Positions 45,691 to 56,470 of a stretch of 64,000 nt of DNA are shown here, piece by piece. The stretch comes from Muscardinus avellanarius. Lineage: Eukaryota; Chordata; Mammalia; Rodentia; Gliridae. The stretch's first letter is position 1; every line of letters starts with the position of its first letter. The translations under genes were made by a program, and so were the position numbers. Location: positions 33,815,592 to 33,879,591 of the forward strand of contig OY726569.1 in the NCBI GenBank assembly GCA_963383645.1, in the 5' to 3' direction. The notes beneath the pieces were generated by a model that was given only the letters and a program-made list of their open reading frames with translations, was not told where the DNA came from and searched no databases.

Positions 45691-46327
45691 AGTAACTTCT
45701 CCAGGAAGTATAGATTATGGCTGTGATCCTTTGATCTGCTTGTACTTGCCCTGCAATTTCTGTTTTCTGACAAGTTCAAGAAAAGTCATTGATTTTCAAT
45801 TAGTTTTACTTGCTCTTATTGTAAAGCCAGGAATGAAAACTTCCAAGATTTTTACATGTTAGGAATAAATTATAAAGGTCTTCTAAGATACATTACTTCT
45901 CTCACTTCTAAACCAAATGTTCGAGAAAATTTTATTAAATTTCTTTTTTTTCCCTAGAAAAGTGAAATGCATTAAATGTAATCCAGCTAGTCTGCCATCA
46001 TGAGGAAAGATGATTTTGTACAATCAGACGTGGCATAAACATTAGGCTGAGATAGCAAACAAGATAGTTTACCATCAGTTAAAATCAAAGTTTAAATTCA
46101 TATCATAATTTTAAATGGGTTATTCTTCAAAGTTGACATAATTTCAATTTACAATGTGGACTCAGGAATGGAAGAACATTAAGTAGTTCATTGATCCATA
46201 AAGAAAACTTCAAATTTTACAGAAAACAATGCAATGTGAGAGCTTTCTATATTTGTATGTTTGATTCATTAGCATTTTAAAATTATTTGTATCAGTATTG
46301 TGTTTAGCTGTTTACTTAAATTTTAAA
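45691..46327. other. Unique AT-rich DNA
   Basis: Nothing recognised. Confidence 0.3.
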
Positions 46328-46368
46328 AACAAACAAACAAACAAACAAACACAACAACAACAACAAAA
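46328..46368 (+). repeat. (CAAA)n/(CAA)n microsatellite
   Basis: About six CAAA units then CAA units, immediately 5' of a SINE. It may be part of the target or the tail of an older element. Confidence 0.93.
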
Positions 46369-46546
46369 CGCAGGGCACTGTGGTGCACGCTTGTAATCCC
46401 TGTGCTTGGGAGGCAGAGACAGGAGGTTCCCACAGGTTCGAAGCCAGCTTCACTGGCTTAGGAGAACCTGTTTCCAAATAAAATTATAAAAATAGGTCTA
46501 GGAGTGTAGCCCGGAGGTAGAAGGGTTTCCAGGAATGCCAGTGCCA

Positions 46547-46592
<46 letters not shown>
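46369..46592 (+). mobile_element. B1-dID SINE, type A, with (CA)n tail
   Basis: 'gcagggcactgtggtgcacgcttg...cagcttcactggcttaggag...cccggaggtagaagggtttccaggaatgcc', then about 22 CA units (46547-46591) in place of the A tail. Confidence 0.9.
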
Positions 46593-46593
<1 letters not shown>

Positions 46594-46599
46594 AAATTG

Positions 46600-48190
46600 T
46601 AAAAAAAAAAAACAGCTTATCTATTTTTCTGACAAGATAGGCTTGTTATGGGCAGTCTAGTCAACACAGAGGCTCCAAGATGTTATCACAATTTGTTTAT
46701 GTTTCTGCTCATTCAAAATAACTATGTTTATGTCTTTATTGTTAGATTGTGGGTCTTCTTCAACCATCATGTTATTATTCTAGGTAGAAAGAAGAAAAAA
46801 GACAGATGTTTGTTTTGTTTTATCAAAGCACAGAAAGATTATTTGATAAGAAATCAACTGCAAAATTACCTTAATAAAGCAAAATAAATGTAGACTATAT
46901 AGAAATTATAGGACTTTGTAAAATATTGAGCCTTTTGAGAATTTGTGATGTTTTTGATCTTTGATTGTACTGTCAATTTTAACTAATATAATTTCAAAAT
47001 CTCAGAATCATCAAAATACATAAATACCTTAGAAAAATACAATTTCTAAAATAATTCTGAATATTAAGCAGAAATAAAATTTAACCAGATATGGAATATT
47101 TGATGACATTATTGTTTATTGTTGTCAAAATGTTTTTCAATAAGAAAATTGGCCATTTGCTATCAAAAGTTATTACTTGAAACTTTTTCTGGACCCATCA
47201 TATGTGAAAATATACAAATTCTGAGACAATGCATTTTGGTAAACAAAATAAATATGTTCTGACATTTAATACTGAAATCTAATATTTGGGAATATTCAAT
47301 GATATACTTATTTTAATCAAGAGAGTCCAGATTTACATGTCTATTAAGAATTATGACATAAAAACTCAACATTAAAACTTATGTTGACAAAGAAATAAAG
47401 ATATGAAAATACATTGGCTTTTCAAGTAAAAAAAATTGGTTGAGGTACTTGAAATTATGAGAAAGCAAATGAAAAACTAATATGCTGAGGAGAAATTTTA
47501 GAAAAATGTGTGTGCACATGCATGTATACTTCTATTCAGTGCACAAGAAAGTAGGAAAGAAAAATACTTTCACTGGCAATTTAGGATGAGGTGAGACAAA
47601 GAAGATCAAGAAAAATTTCAGTATCAGCCAGACAAATTCTATGTGATTGTTAATAAATAATGGACACAATAAATCTTTGATAAACTGTTAGCCAATGAGT
47701 AGTACTCTTCTTCAGTTGCAAGCCAAGGTAGCTTGAGTTGTGAATGCTGGTAGAAAACACAAAATAAAACAACAACAACAAAAAACTAGTGAGAGCAGAG
47801 ATGTCAGTGGAATTATTACTAATGATTGAGGCTGAAAGGATTAAGTGATATATTTAGAAAACTCAAGCACACAAACCATTGATTCAAAATAAAAACACTC
47901 CACATAGTATCTCTCCCCAAATAATGCTGAGAAATGGCACAAAATATAGTACTAAAGGAAACTGCTCGAACCTATGCTAATAATTTGATTTCTAAGTGAA
48001 TATTCCTCTTTACCTGCCTCCAGCCTCAAACTCTAGCCAAAGAAAGAGAACGAAAGAAAGAAAAACACAACAAGTAAAATCCTGTAAACAGCAATAGAAA
48101 CAGCGGAAGCCCCAATGTGACCAGAAAATGCAGAGCGACTCCACTTGAACATCAGCTAGACAAACCAAAGGGGATCTCAGTTTCTTTAAT
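46600..48190. other. Unique AT-rich DNA
   Basis: 1.6 kb without a recognised repeat. 46648-46887 (79 codons) has no features. Confidence 0.35.
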
Positions 48191-48200
48191 GCTGGTTTCT

Positions 48201-48394
48201 CACCGGGCGTGGTGGCGCACGCTTGTAATCACCGCGCTTGGGAGGCAGAGACAGGAGAATCGCGCAGTTTTGAAGTCAGCCGCGCACACTAGCTTAGGAG
48301 ACCCTGTTTCCAAATTTAAAAAATGTAAAATTAGGTCTGGGAGTGTAGCCCGGAGGTAGAAGGGCTTCCAGGAACCACAGTACCACCAAAAAAA
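48201..48394 (+). mobile_element. B1-dID SINE, type A, young
   Basis: 'caccgggcgtggtggcgcacgc', 'accgcgcttgggaggcagag', 'cagccgcgcacactagcttaggag', 'cccggaggtagaagggcttccaggaacc'. TSD GcTGGTTTCT / GtTGGTTTCT (48191-48200, 48395-48404). Several CpGs kept. Confidence 0.93.
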
Positions 48395-48479
48395 GTTGGT
48401 TTCTGTAGCCTGTCCACACAAAGCTTTATGAAATCGAAATGATCACTTTTTTACATTAGGCTTCATATGTAAAACAGAG

Positions 48480-48483
<4 letters not shown>

Positions 48484-48529
<46 letters not shown>

Positions 48530-48582
48530 ATGCGTGTTTCAGGAGATTGAACAGGAGTGTTCTACTGCTGAGCTAGATCCCA
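48484..48582 (-). mobile_element. SINE ID arm with (GT)n tail, antisense
   Basis: (GT)n at 48484-48527 followed by 'ttcaggagattgaacaggagtgttctactgctgagctagatccc', the complement of an ID arm. The B1 arm is missing or too diverged. Confidence 0.65.
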
Positions 48583-48629
48583 ACTATCTATCATCTATTT
48601 AAATAGGCTCTCTCTAAGAGGATTCCAAG

Positions 48630-48681
48630 TTTGAGGTCAAGACAAGGTAACTTAGAAGCTGTTTCAAAGTAAAAAAAAAAC

Positions 48682-48725
<44 letters not shown>

Positions 48726-48810
48726 GAATAGAGTTGAGAGTGTAGCTCAATGTCAGAACATCCCTGGGCTTTATTTCCAGTAACACATACACACACACAT
48801 ATACACACAC
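48630..48810 (+). mobile_element. B1-dID SINE, partial, with (TAA)n linker
   Basis: 'caagtttgaggtcaagacaaggtaacttagaagctgtttcaaag', then (TAA)n at 48682-48720 in the linker, then ID arm 'gttgagagtgtagctcaatgtcagaacatccctgggct' and a (CA)-rich tail. Confidence 0.75.
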
Positions 48811-48994
48811 CCCTAATCTTTTGAAATATTTAGAAAATTGATAATGCCTAACATTTTGTCTTACAAAAAATCATAAAGATTTTATATGTGTTTTTTAATC
48901 TTAAGGCAGAATCAAATGCTTTTTGTAACAAATACTGGTAATATTTAGCCATTTGTTATTCAACCAAAAATTGTATTAAAAAAGAAATCATACT

Positions 48995-49213
48995 CGCTGG
49001 GCATGGTGGCGCACACTTGTAATCCCTGTGCTTGGGAGGTGGAGACAGGAGGATAGCGCAGGTTTGAAGCCAGCGAGACTGGCTTAAAAGACCCTGTTTC
49101 CAAATAAAAAAAATACAGAATAGGTCTGGGAGTGCAGGTCAGAGATAGACGGGCTTCCAGGAACCCCAGTACCACCAAAAAATAAATTAAAAATAAATAA
49201 ATAAATAAATAAA
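48995..49213 (+). mobile_element. B1-dID SINE, type A
   Basis: 'cgctgggcatggtggcgcacac...cagcgagactggcttaaaag...agacgggcttccaggaacccc', tail (AAAT)n. Confidence 0.92.
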
Positions 49214-49417
49214 CTTTTACTTAATTAACATTTCCTTTTTGACTTTGAAAAATATTAATATTTTATCTTTATTGATTTTTTATATTTTTCTTCCTATAAA
49301 ACTGAAATACGCATGTTGCTATTTACGAAATAACAAGTTATATTCCTTATTCTTAGACATCAAAATGTACTTGCCACTTTTTTTCATTAAAAATATTAGG
49401 CTTCAAAAGAAATTGAT

Positions 49418-49623
49418 CCAGGCATGGTGGCACATGCTTGTAATTCCAGCATTCGGGAGGGAGAGACCAGAGGATCACAGTTGGCAGACAGCCTCAGCTA
49501 CTTAGACCCTTTGCAACTCAGTGAAACCCTGTTTCAAAAAATAAAGAATAAGAAATAGAACTGGGGGTTTGGCTCAGATATAGAATGCCCCTCTGTGCCA
49601 TCCCCAGTACCACAAGAAAAAAA
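49418..49623 (+). mobile_element. B1-dID SINE, type B
   Basis: 'ccaggcatggtggcacatgcttgtaattccagcattcggg...cagcctcagctacttagaccc...gggtttggctcagatatagaatgcccctctgtgcc'. Flanks share AGAAATTGAT / AGAAAATTGAT. Confidence 0.9.
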
Positions 49624-49629
49624 AAGAAA

Positions 49630-50225
49630 ATTGATAATCCCTTCCAAGGCTGGTGAAGAACAAAAGAAAAAAATAAAAATTTTCAATATCAATGAAAGAG
49701 GCATTAACTTCTCAGATATTCTAGATACTGTATGCCTAAAAATATTGTGAATGAATTTATGCATACAAATTAAACAAAAGTAGTGTAAAAAGTTATGGAA
49801 AAACACATCTTAGAAAAATTAATATAAAAATACATAAATAAAATCACACAATATCTGTCAAAGAAACTTAAACATTTGTAAACAGCTGTGACTACAAACA
49901 AAATGGCACATTATTTCTACTAGAAAAAATATTTAACATACTTAGGAAAGAATTATGATTTTAAAAATTGACAATGAATACTTTATCAATTTATCATGAG
50001 TTATTACAATTAATAATGAGTATGTGGCAGAAAGCAGGTATTGACAATCTTCATGAACACAGACATAAACATCCTTAGGAATATATTACCAAATTGAATC
50101 TAGCAAGATATTAAAAGGGTAGATCATCGTGACTGAGGCTAAGATTTTATTTGATATTAAAAATTAGTCATCATAATTAATCCATTGATAGATGACAGGA
50201 AAAAAGTTTCATCTCAATAAACAAC
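49630..50225. other. Unique AT-rich DNA
   Basis: No repeat recognised in about 600 bp. Confidence 0.3.
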
Positions 50226-50567
50226 AGAAATAAGGGTTAAAGCCAGGCGTGGTGGTGCACACTTGTAATCCCAGTGCTTGGGAGGCTGAGACACAAGTAT
50301 TGTACAGGTTCAAAGCCAGCCCCAGCTACTTAGTGAGGCTCTCAGCTACTTAGTGAGACCCTGTTTCTAAATAAAATATAAAATAGGTCTGGAAGTATAG
50401 TCCGGAGGTAGAAAAGCCCCTGAGTTCCACCCCCAGTACCACCAAAAAGAAGAAAGAAAGCAAGAAAGCAAGAAAGAAAGGCTAAATGAGTGATGTGTGC
50501 ATGTATGCCTCTACCATCTTATACCCCATGAAGATGTATGAGTACAATGCACCAATAAAAAAATGAA
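50226..50567 (+). mobile_element. L1 3' terminus split by a SINE
   Basis: 'ataagggttaaa' before and 'ggctaaatgagtgatgtgtgcatg...gatgtatgagtacaatgcaccaataaaa' after the SINE join into the L1 3' UTR seen at 1.1 and 56.4 kb ('ggggttaaatcagtgatg...'). The 5' limit is uncertain. Confidence 0.75.
50242..50480 (+). mobile_element. B1-dID SINE inside an L1 3' UTR
   Basis: 'gccaggcgtggtggtgcacac...cagccccagctacttagtgaggctctcagctacttag...gtccggaggtagaaaagcccctgagttccac', (AAGA/AAGC)n tail. GGGTTAAA / GGCTAAA at the two edges is the duplicated L1 target. Confidence 0.9.
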
Positions 50568-50572
50568 AAATA

Positions 50573-50832
50573 GGCTGTGCGTGGTGGTGCATGCTTGTAA
50601 TCCCAGCATTCGGGAGGCAGAGACTAGAGGATTGAGGTTCACAGACAACCTCAGCTACTTAGCGAGGCACTTCAAATTTCAGTGAGACCCTGTTTCAAAA
50701 AATAAAAAAGATAAAAAAAATAGGGCTGGGGGTATATCTTGGAGGTATCTTGTGCCTCTGGATTCCATCTCCAGGACTGCAAATATAAATAAATAAATTA
50801 ATTGATTAATTAATTAATTAATTGATTGATTT
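50573..50832 (+). mobile_element. B1-dID SINE, type B
   Basis: 'aggctgtgcgtggtggtgcatgc...acaacctcagctacttagcgaggc...gggctgggggtatatcttgg...cctctggattccatctccagg', tail (TAAA)n then (TTAA)n with GATT units to about 50832. Confidence 0.9.
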
Positions 50833-51002
50833 AAAATGCCAGGAAACTAGGAATAGAAGTATATTGATTCAGTTTTGTAAAAGACATAAAACTCTTCAGT
50901 AAGCATCATAATTAATGTCAAAACATTGTGCATACCCCAGCTAATATTATACACTTTCAAAAATAAAAGGGCACACTACCTCATTTTAATTTTAATTTTT
51001 AT

Positions 51003-51316
51003 CGATGACTTGTGATCTCACATCATAATGAAGTTCAGACTGATAGGGACATTGGACATGCATGCACACACCATTTGGTGAGCTTCCCCTCCGTGCCCAC
51101 CCAGCTCCCCCCCCAGTCACCATACATGATACTGAGCTTGGCATTGATGATTTTTCCCATGTTCATCATGCCCATTTTAGTGTTTCTTTATTCAGTTCGC
51201 CCTCCTCCCACCTGCCTTTCTCCTCTATGCTCCCTCTATCACTTCATTTGGGTTTCTCCTTCTTTGTCTGGAGACCCTCTGGTATCCTGATTTCTCCCGA
51301 GCTTCCACATATGAGA
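51003..51316 (-). mobile_element. L1 3' UTR, antisense
   Basis: 'cttgtgatctcacatcataatgaagttc...cattttggtgagcttcccc...ccccagtcaccatac...ctttgtctggagaccctctggtatcc...cttccacatatgaga'. It belongs to the same subfamily group as the 34-kb copy (state 'catcataatg'). Overlapping frames of about 100 codons are the C/T-rich UTR complement and not genes. Confidence 0.8.
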
Positions 51317-51328
51317 CTGCCCATTTTA

Positions 51329-51755
51329 TTTTTTATTTTTTTATATATTTTTATTGGTGCATTGTAGTCAAACATCACAATGGAATACAAGACTTGTGAG
51401 AGTATACAAGCACGCATCAACCAATTAGCACTTATCCCCTCCTCGTCCCATTCCCTCTCCCTCCCTCGATCCCATGCTTGATTTGGTCCTTAACTTTGAT
51501 TCATTTGTTTACGTATATCATGCGTTTTAAAGAGATTCCATCTTCCCCCATCCCATCCCCTCTGATTGGTCACCTTAATTCCTCTTCCATGGGGCCCTTT
51601 CTTCAACCAGATCTCCTCCCATTACCCATTTCTTCCTAGTTTTTGCATATTAGGGAAAACATCTGATTTTCTATTTTCTGTGATGTTTCTCTATGTATGC
51701 CGCATTGCAAGTTCCGATCCCACTCCTGAAGGACCCGGCGCCGGCCTGGCCGCCC
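51329..51755 (-). mobile_element. L1 with complete TSD and GC-rich 5' segment
   Basis: The 3' UTR is antisense ('ttattggtgcattgtagtcaaacatcac...cttccatggggccc...catattagggaaaacatctgattttc'). A TSD GAGACTGCC(C)ATTTTA (51313-51328, 51756-51772) defines both ends. Between the UTR and the 5' TSD lie 72 bp (51684-51755) of CpG-rich DNA that is not L1 3' UTR. On the minus strand the insertion therefore starts GGGCGGCCAGG and joins the UTR at a TCACAG position. It may be an authentic L1 5' UTR start with the middle removed by splicing or deletion, or a template switch to another RNA. Confidence 0.8.
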
Positions 51756-51772
51756 GAGACTGCCCCATTTTA

Positions 51773-52530
51773 AATGGGAACAATTACTTGAATAATGCAC
51801 ATATATAAAAATGATACACAAATGCTCCATGAACTCAATGAAAAAATTGTAAATATAACTAGATATTAAAAAAATGTAAGTTAAAATTGCTTTGACTTTG
51901 CATTACACATCCGATGGTGTATGAAAAGATATAAACAACACCAAATGATAAGATAAAAAGCAACTGTAGCTGTCATGCACACAGGTTCAAATGCAAAATT
52001 CTACAGCCATTTTGCAAAACAGCTTGCAGGCTTGAAAAACAACTCAACATAACCCAATCTTAGAATCTAGCAACTGCTCTCTTATGAATTTTCACAAAAG
52101 AAATTAGAACATATGTTCACTAAAAGACTGATACAAGAATGTTTATGGTAGTTTTATTTATAATAGCCCAAATCTGGAAGCAACCCAAACGTCCAGTAAC
52201 TAGAGAGTGAATTAAAAAAATATATCTTTTTTTTTTGGCATGGACAGGCACATACACATAAAAACATTTTAAAAACATAAGGCTGAACAAAAGAGTACAT
52301 CATTTATTATTTCATTTACATGATATATAAAAATAAAAACTACACTATGAGTATTGTAAAGGTGGGGAATCCCTGTAGTCAGGGAGGTATGGACTGGAAA
52401 AAGATAAAATTCAGCTGTTCATGGTAACATTAATACTCTATAGTTTGACTAAGCTGATGGCCATATTTTTTTAAACTCAATGTGTACTTTACTATATGTT
52501 ATCAAATAAAATGTAAAATGTTGTTATTTT
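51773..52530 (+). mobile_element. Ancient L1M ORF2 end and 3' UTR
   Basis: 'ccatgaactcaatgaaaaaattg', 'tttgcattacacatccgatggtgtatg', 'caaaagaaattagaacatatgttcac', 'tttatttataatagcccaaatctggaagcaacccaaacgtccagtaac', 'gtggggaatccctgtagtcagggagg', 'gctgttcatggtaac', 'ctcaatgtgtactttactatatgttatc' follow the mammalian-wide L1M end in order. Strongly diverged; no product possible. Confidence 0.72.
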
Positions 52531-52587
52531 TAAAATCTGGTATCTTATATGTTACTTCTTTTGTTATAAAGAAATTGCTTTTATAAG

Positions 52588-52737
52588 TATGTAGTGGTGC
52601 ACACACCTGTAATCCCAGTACTTAGGAGGCTGATACAGAAGGATTGCTGGTTTGAGATTCCAAAAATAAAATAAAATAAACCTAGAGTTCTCACTCAGAG
52701 TAGAATGTTCCTGGGTTCAAACACCAGTACTAAAAAA
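52588..52737 (+). mobile_element. B1-dID SINE, internally deleted
   Basis: 'atgtagtggtgcacacacctgtaatcccagtacttaggagg' then an early jump to the A-rich linker and ID arm ('cagagtagaatgttcctgggttcaaacaccagtac'). The 3' half of the B1 arm is lost. Confidence 0.8.
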
Positions 52738-52942
52738 ATCAAAACAGAAATAGCTTTAATTTGTTTCATAGTATTTCAATTTCTTTTGGTAATTTTTTCA
52801 TGCTGCATATTATTATGTTTTCTTGACCACTAGGTTTCCTAAATAAACATCTTAATATATACATATTATATACATATTTTCACAAGTTAAGAATATATAA
52901 AAGGGGTTAAATTATTGGTTCATTTAAAAGGCCTTGTTTAGG

Positions 52943-53640
52943 CCGGGCGTGGTGTTGCACACTTGTAAACCCAGTACTTGGGAGGCTGTGGAGATTCGTC
53001 TCTCTGACTTGGGAGAGAGAGACCTGAAATGGACACGCGAACAGCTGCCTGATGAGCAGCTGCCCTGAAATGAAAATGCGGACGATTACCTGATGGGCAA
53101 CTGACAACTTTATTCTCTAGGAATGTTTTTATACTCTTTTTCAGCTATGCTAAAATCCTGACTTCATGAGAAAGAAAACATCAAAGTACAATACAGAGTG
53201 ATTGATATAGAACATATGTCATATGCTTACAAAATACAATTATTAAAGGGAAATTACAAAAGCAAGAGGAAACAAAGAGGCCTGGTTAAAGATTATTAAA
53301 AGTGTGATTGCGGCCAATTCCCGCTCTCACCGGTGGGCCTGGGCCTGGGCATGAAATTCCGGAAAGACCAGGAGTCATCCAGAGTCTCAGAAAGTTTGGC
53401 CTTTCGCCAAACCACCTTAACTCTCTCGGAACCTTTCGTTCATTAGGCTTCGCCCATGTCCTCCATCAGGAGGCTGAGACGGGAGTATCTGGATTCGTAG
53501 CCAGCATCAGCTATTTAGGCCCTCCAGAACTTAGTGAGATCCTGTTTAAAATAAAGAATAAAATATCGGGCTGGGGGTGTAGTTCAGAAGTAGAATGCCC
53601 CTGGGTTTAGACCCCCGCACCACAAAAAATAAAATTAAAT
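52943..53640 (+). mobile_element. B1-dID SINE, type B, split by an ERV LTR
   Basis: 52943-52986 is the 5' tip ('gccgggcgtggtgttgcacac...cagtacttgggaggc'); 53469-53640 continues 'ggaggctgagacgggagtatctgg...cagcatcagctatttaggcc...tcgggctgggggtgtagttcagaagtagaatgcccctgggttt'. The SINE is older than the LTR. Confidence 0.92.
52987..53468 (-). mobile_element. Solitary ERV LTR (probable ERVK/ERV2 group)
   Basis: 482 bp bounded by TG...CA (plus strand TGTGGAGA...CCATCA) and by a 6-bp TSD GGAGGC (52981-52986, 53469-53474). On the minus strand, TATAAAAA (53126-53133) and AATAAA (53109-53114) lie in the expected order before about 120 bp of R/U5. A 6-bp duplication is typical of ERVK/ERV2 elements in rodents. 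No internal proviral sequence remains, so it arose by LTR-LTR recombination. It is comparatively GC- and CpG-rich. Orientation from the polyadenylation signal is inference. Confidence 0.82.
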
Positions 53641-54027
53641 AAAAGACATTTTTTTCTTAACAGTTTATATTCCAATGCTAGCTCTATTTCTTGCTTTCTT
53701 CATTTTAAAACTGGGATGATAATAATCTAGGATACAACTAGAATAATAACCTCATAGTGTTTTTATAAATGTTAAATATATTAATAAATATAATTCATGA
53801 AGTTGTGGCCAACATATACTAGTGCTATTAAATTTTACCATTAATCTCATATATTTATATACACATGAACATAGTATACATATTTGCTTTTTCCTTATTT
53901 GGTACTAAGACTATAACAGTTGAAAATAAAGATTTATAATCATTTTCTTTTAATTTCTAAGACAAGTTATACTTATTAAGTATAGTGTTTGGTCACAGTT
54001 ATGTTGAAAAAAATTAAAATTATGATA
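53641..54027. other. Unique AT-rich DNA
   Basis: Nothing recognised. Confidence 0.3.
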
Positions 54028-54221
54028 AGCCAAGAATGGTCTCACACATCTAAAATCTCACTACTTGGGAGGCTGAGACAAAAGGATTGCAGCTTCAAGG
54101 ACGGTCTCAGCTAGTAGTGAGACTCTCATCAGTCTAGCAAGACACTGTTTCAAAACAAAAATAAGAAATAGGGCTGGGGATATAGCTTGGAGATGAATGA
54201 CCCTGGGATCTATCCCTGGTA

Positions 54222-54270
<49 letters not shown>
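54028..54270 (+). mobile_element. B1-dID SINE with (CA)n tail
   Basis: 'agccaagaatggtctcacacatc...ctcactacttgggaggctgag...gtctcagctagtagtgagactctcatcagtctagc...gggctggggatatagcttgg', then about 22 CA units (54225-54269). Confidence 0.88.
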
Positions 54271-54271
<1 letters not shown>

Positions 54272-54294
54272 TAAAATAAAATTTTGAAATATAC

Positions 54295-54736
54295 ACACAA
54301 TGGACTCTTACGAAGCAATAATAGAAGAACAAAATTGTTATTTGCAGAAAACTAGAGTGACCTGGAGAATATTATGTTAGGTGAGATTAGCCAGTGACAG
54401 GGTGAAGGGTCATATGTTTTCTCTCACATGCGGAAACTAGGGAGTAATGGCATACCTGAGGAACTTGAGACAATGGAAGAGAATCTCAGTGGAGCCGGGG
54501 CGGTGGTCTAGGGAAAAGGGGAGACAGTGAGGATCGGTGAAGGAATTACAACCATCGGCTTTCTGTACATACGTGAGAATACCAGTGCCAATCTCAGGGT
54601 CCTGTATGGGGAAGAGGAGAAGTGGAGAGGGAGCCAGGGAAAGGTCTAAAAGTGCTATGTGCATGTGTGTCATTACTACTAGGATGTGAAGCACTATTTA
54701 TGATGTGAGACTATAATGCACCAATAAAAGTACAAG
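54295..54736 (+). mobile_element. L1 3' end, older subfamily
   Basis: 'caatggactcttacgaagcaataatagaag', 'ctggagaatattatgttaggtgagattagccag', 'gttttctctcacatgcggaaactaggg', 'gcggtggtctagggaaaaggggag', 'gactataatgcaccaataaaag'. 5'-truncated shortly before the end of ORF2. Confidence 0.85.
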
Positions 54737-54739
54737 CAA

Positions 54740-55470
54740 TTAAAGAAATCTGCAGCCATATACATTTGGGAAATCTGGATTAAACATTCTACAAAACTTA
54801 AAAAAAAATTTTAATAAAGAAAGTGGTCAAGGCTTTAGATACGGTGCTTAGTGAACACGCAAATGAAGGATTTGGATTCTGCAGTATCTCCTAATATCAG
54901 CTAGAAAATTATCATTTATTTTCCCAGGAATGTCTTAAATACCAGAGATTCTGTGAAAGAAGCCTTAGGTATTTATGTTTCAGGTGAAAAATTATAACAA
55001 TATCTGGTACATAGTACCGTAATGAATCAGAGGTACAAAATAGCTGGATATAAAATTTGTCATGATGCATATTATGTGAATGTGGGAAATTTCCAGCATC
55101 TTTCAACTTTGCTCCTGGTAGAGCAGAGTGGTTAGACTATAGTTAGCTCCCTGGGAAAGTTAGCCTTCGTTACCACTACCATGGTCTAACATGATCACCA
55201 CCACTATCATGGTTATATTTGTTGAAGTTTGGAAGTCAGTATTTGTTCCAGTTCTGAAAAATATTAAAGGCTGTCATTATGATGAACCACTCATTATAAA
55301 AAAAACACATTTGTAATTTTTATATATTTTCAGTAATATAGAAATCTATTTTCATTACATGAATGATCAGGACTAAGATTATTTTGACTTTAAAGAGAAA
55401 CTGGCTAGAAAGGAGTTTATTTAAAATTATTATTTAGCTTCCAGAATTGATAAACAGAAAGTGTTATTAA
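54740..55470. other. Unique AT-rich DNA
   Basis: No repeat recognised. A 64-codon frame on the minus strand (54912-55106) has no features. Confidence 0.3.
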
Positions 55471-55472
55471 AA

Positions 55473-55633
55473 GCCAGGCGTGGTGGCGCATGCTTCTAAT
55501 CCCAGCATTTGGGAGGCTGAGACTGGAGGATTGTGGGACACCCTGTTGCAAAATAAAGAATAAAAAATTGGGCAGGGGTTATAGCTTGGAAGTCAAATGC
55601 CTCTGGGTTCCATCCCCAGACCTGAAAAATAAA
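55473..55633 (+). mobile_element. B1-dID SINE, internally deleted, with TSD
   Basis: 'gccaggcgtggtggcgcatgcttc...gagactggaggattgtgggacaccctgttgc': about 50 bp of the B1 arm are missing, yet TSD GTTATTAAA on both sides shows the copy inserted as a unit. So the deletion was probably in the source RNA or arose during reverse transcription. Confidence 0.9.
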
Positions 55634-55757
55634 GAGTTATTAAACATGTTTGCATATATATTAACAAGTTTTTTAAACTGAAATTATACTTATTATTCTT
55701 TGTATCCATGTTTAAGGAGTAATTATGTTAAAATTTTGTTTAAAAAACATGTATTTT

Positions 55758-55970
55758 AACCAGGCGTAGTGGTACAAATTTATAATCACAGCATTTGGGA
55801 GGCTGAGGCAGGAGGATCTTGGTTCTGGTTCACTGGTTTTCAGAGGACCGCCTCAGCTACTTTGCAACTCAATGAGACCCTGTTTCAAAAGAAAGAATAA
55901 AAACTAGGGCTGGAGGTGTAGCTTGGAGGTAGAATGCCCCTGGGTTCCATCCCCAGTACCTCAAAAAAAA
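55758..55970 (+). mobile_element. B1-dID SINE, type B
   Basis: 'aaccaggcgtagtggtacaaa...gaggatcttggttctggttcactgg...gcctcagctactttgc...gggctggaggtgtagcttgg'. TSD ATGTATTTT (55749-55757, 55972-55980). Confidence 0.92.
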
Positions 55971-56199
55971 AATGTATTTTTCAAAGCCATGTACCAATAT
56001 TTATTCCTGAAAATTTTTAACTTCTGATTCATTTGATGTCTAGTGGGTGTTAACTTCAAAATAGTGTCAAGCATCATCTCATTTTTAAAGTTAATATTAT
56101 TGAAATATAAAATATGCCTGCTCACAACTCTATGACTTATAATAATACAGTTCCATGATTTTGACAGTGCTCTCTTACTTAGAAATAACTCCCAGCTCA

Positions 56200-56470
56200 A
56201 GAAAAAAGAAAATCCTATAGAGGAACAAACAAGACATCCTAAAGGAGGAGAAAGGAGGGAGGAAGAAGGAAACTCTCTAAAACACCTAAAACACACAATG
56301 TACTTAAACATATTGAAGTCAACCACTAAGCCAAGCAGAAGAAGGAGGGATGGGGTGGGAATTGGGTAGGGGTTAAATCAGTGATGTGTACATGGATGTA
56401 CACACAAGTTTTTATCCCAATATGATGTATAAATATAATGCACCAGTAAAAAATAAAATAAATAAATAAA
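56200..56470 (+). mobile_element. L1 3' UTR, 5'-truncated
   Basis: 'tcctatagaggaacaaacaagacatcctaaaggaggag...gtacttaaacatattgaagtcaaccactaagcc...ggggttaaatcagtgatgtgtac...aatataatgcaccagtaaaa', nearly the same as 960-1200. A-rich tail with (AAAT)n. Confidence 0.9.

Noticed and set aside
51012..51367. Pro/Ser/Leu-rich frames of 92-101 codons that look protein-like
   Set aside because: C/T-rich complement of the L1 3' UTR; the composition alone gives this appearance.
54437..54694. 85-codon minus-strand frame
   Set aside because: Complement of an L1 3' UTR.
55961..56326. 121-codon minus-strand frame
   Set aside because: Antisense of an L1 3' UTR and flank.
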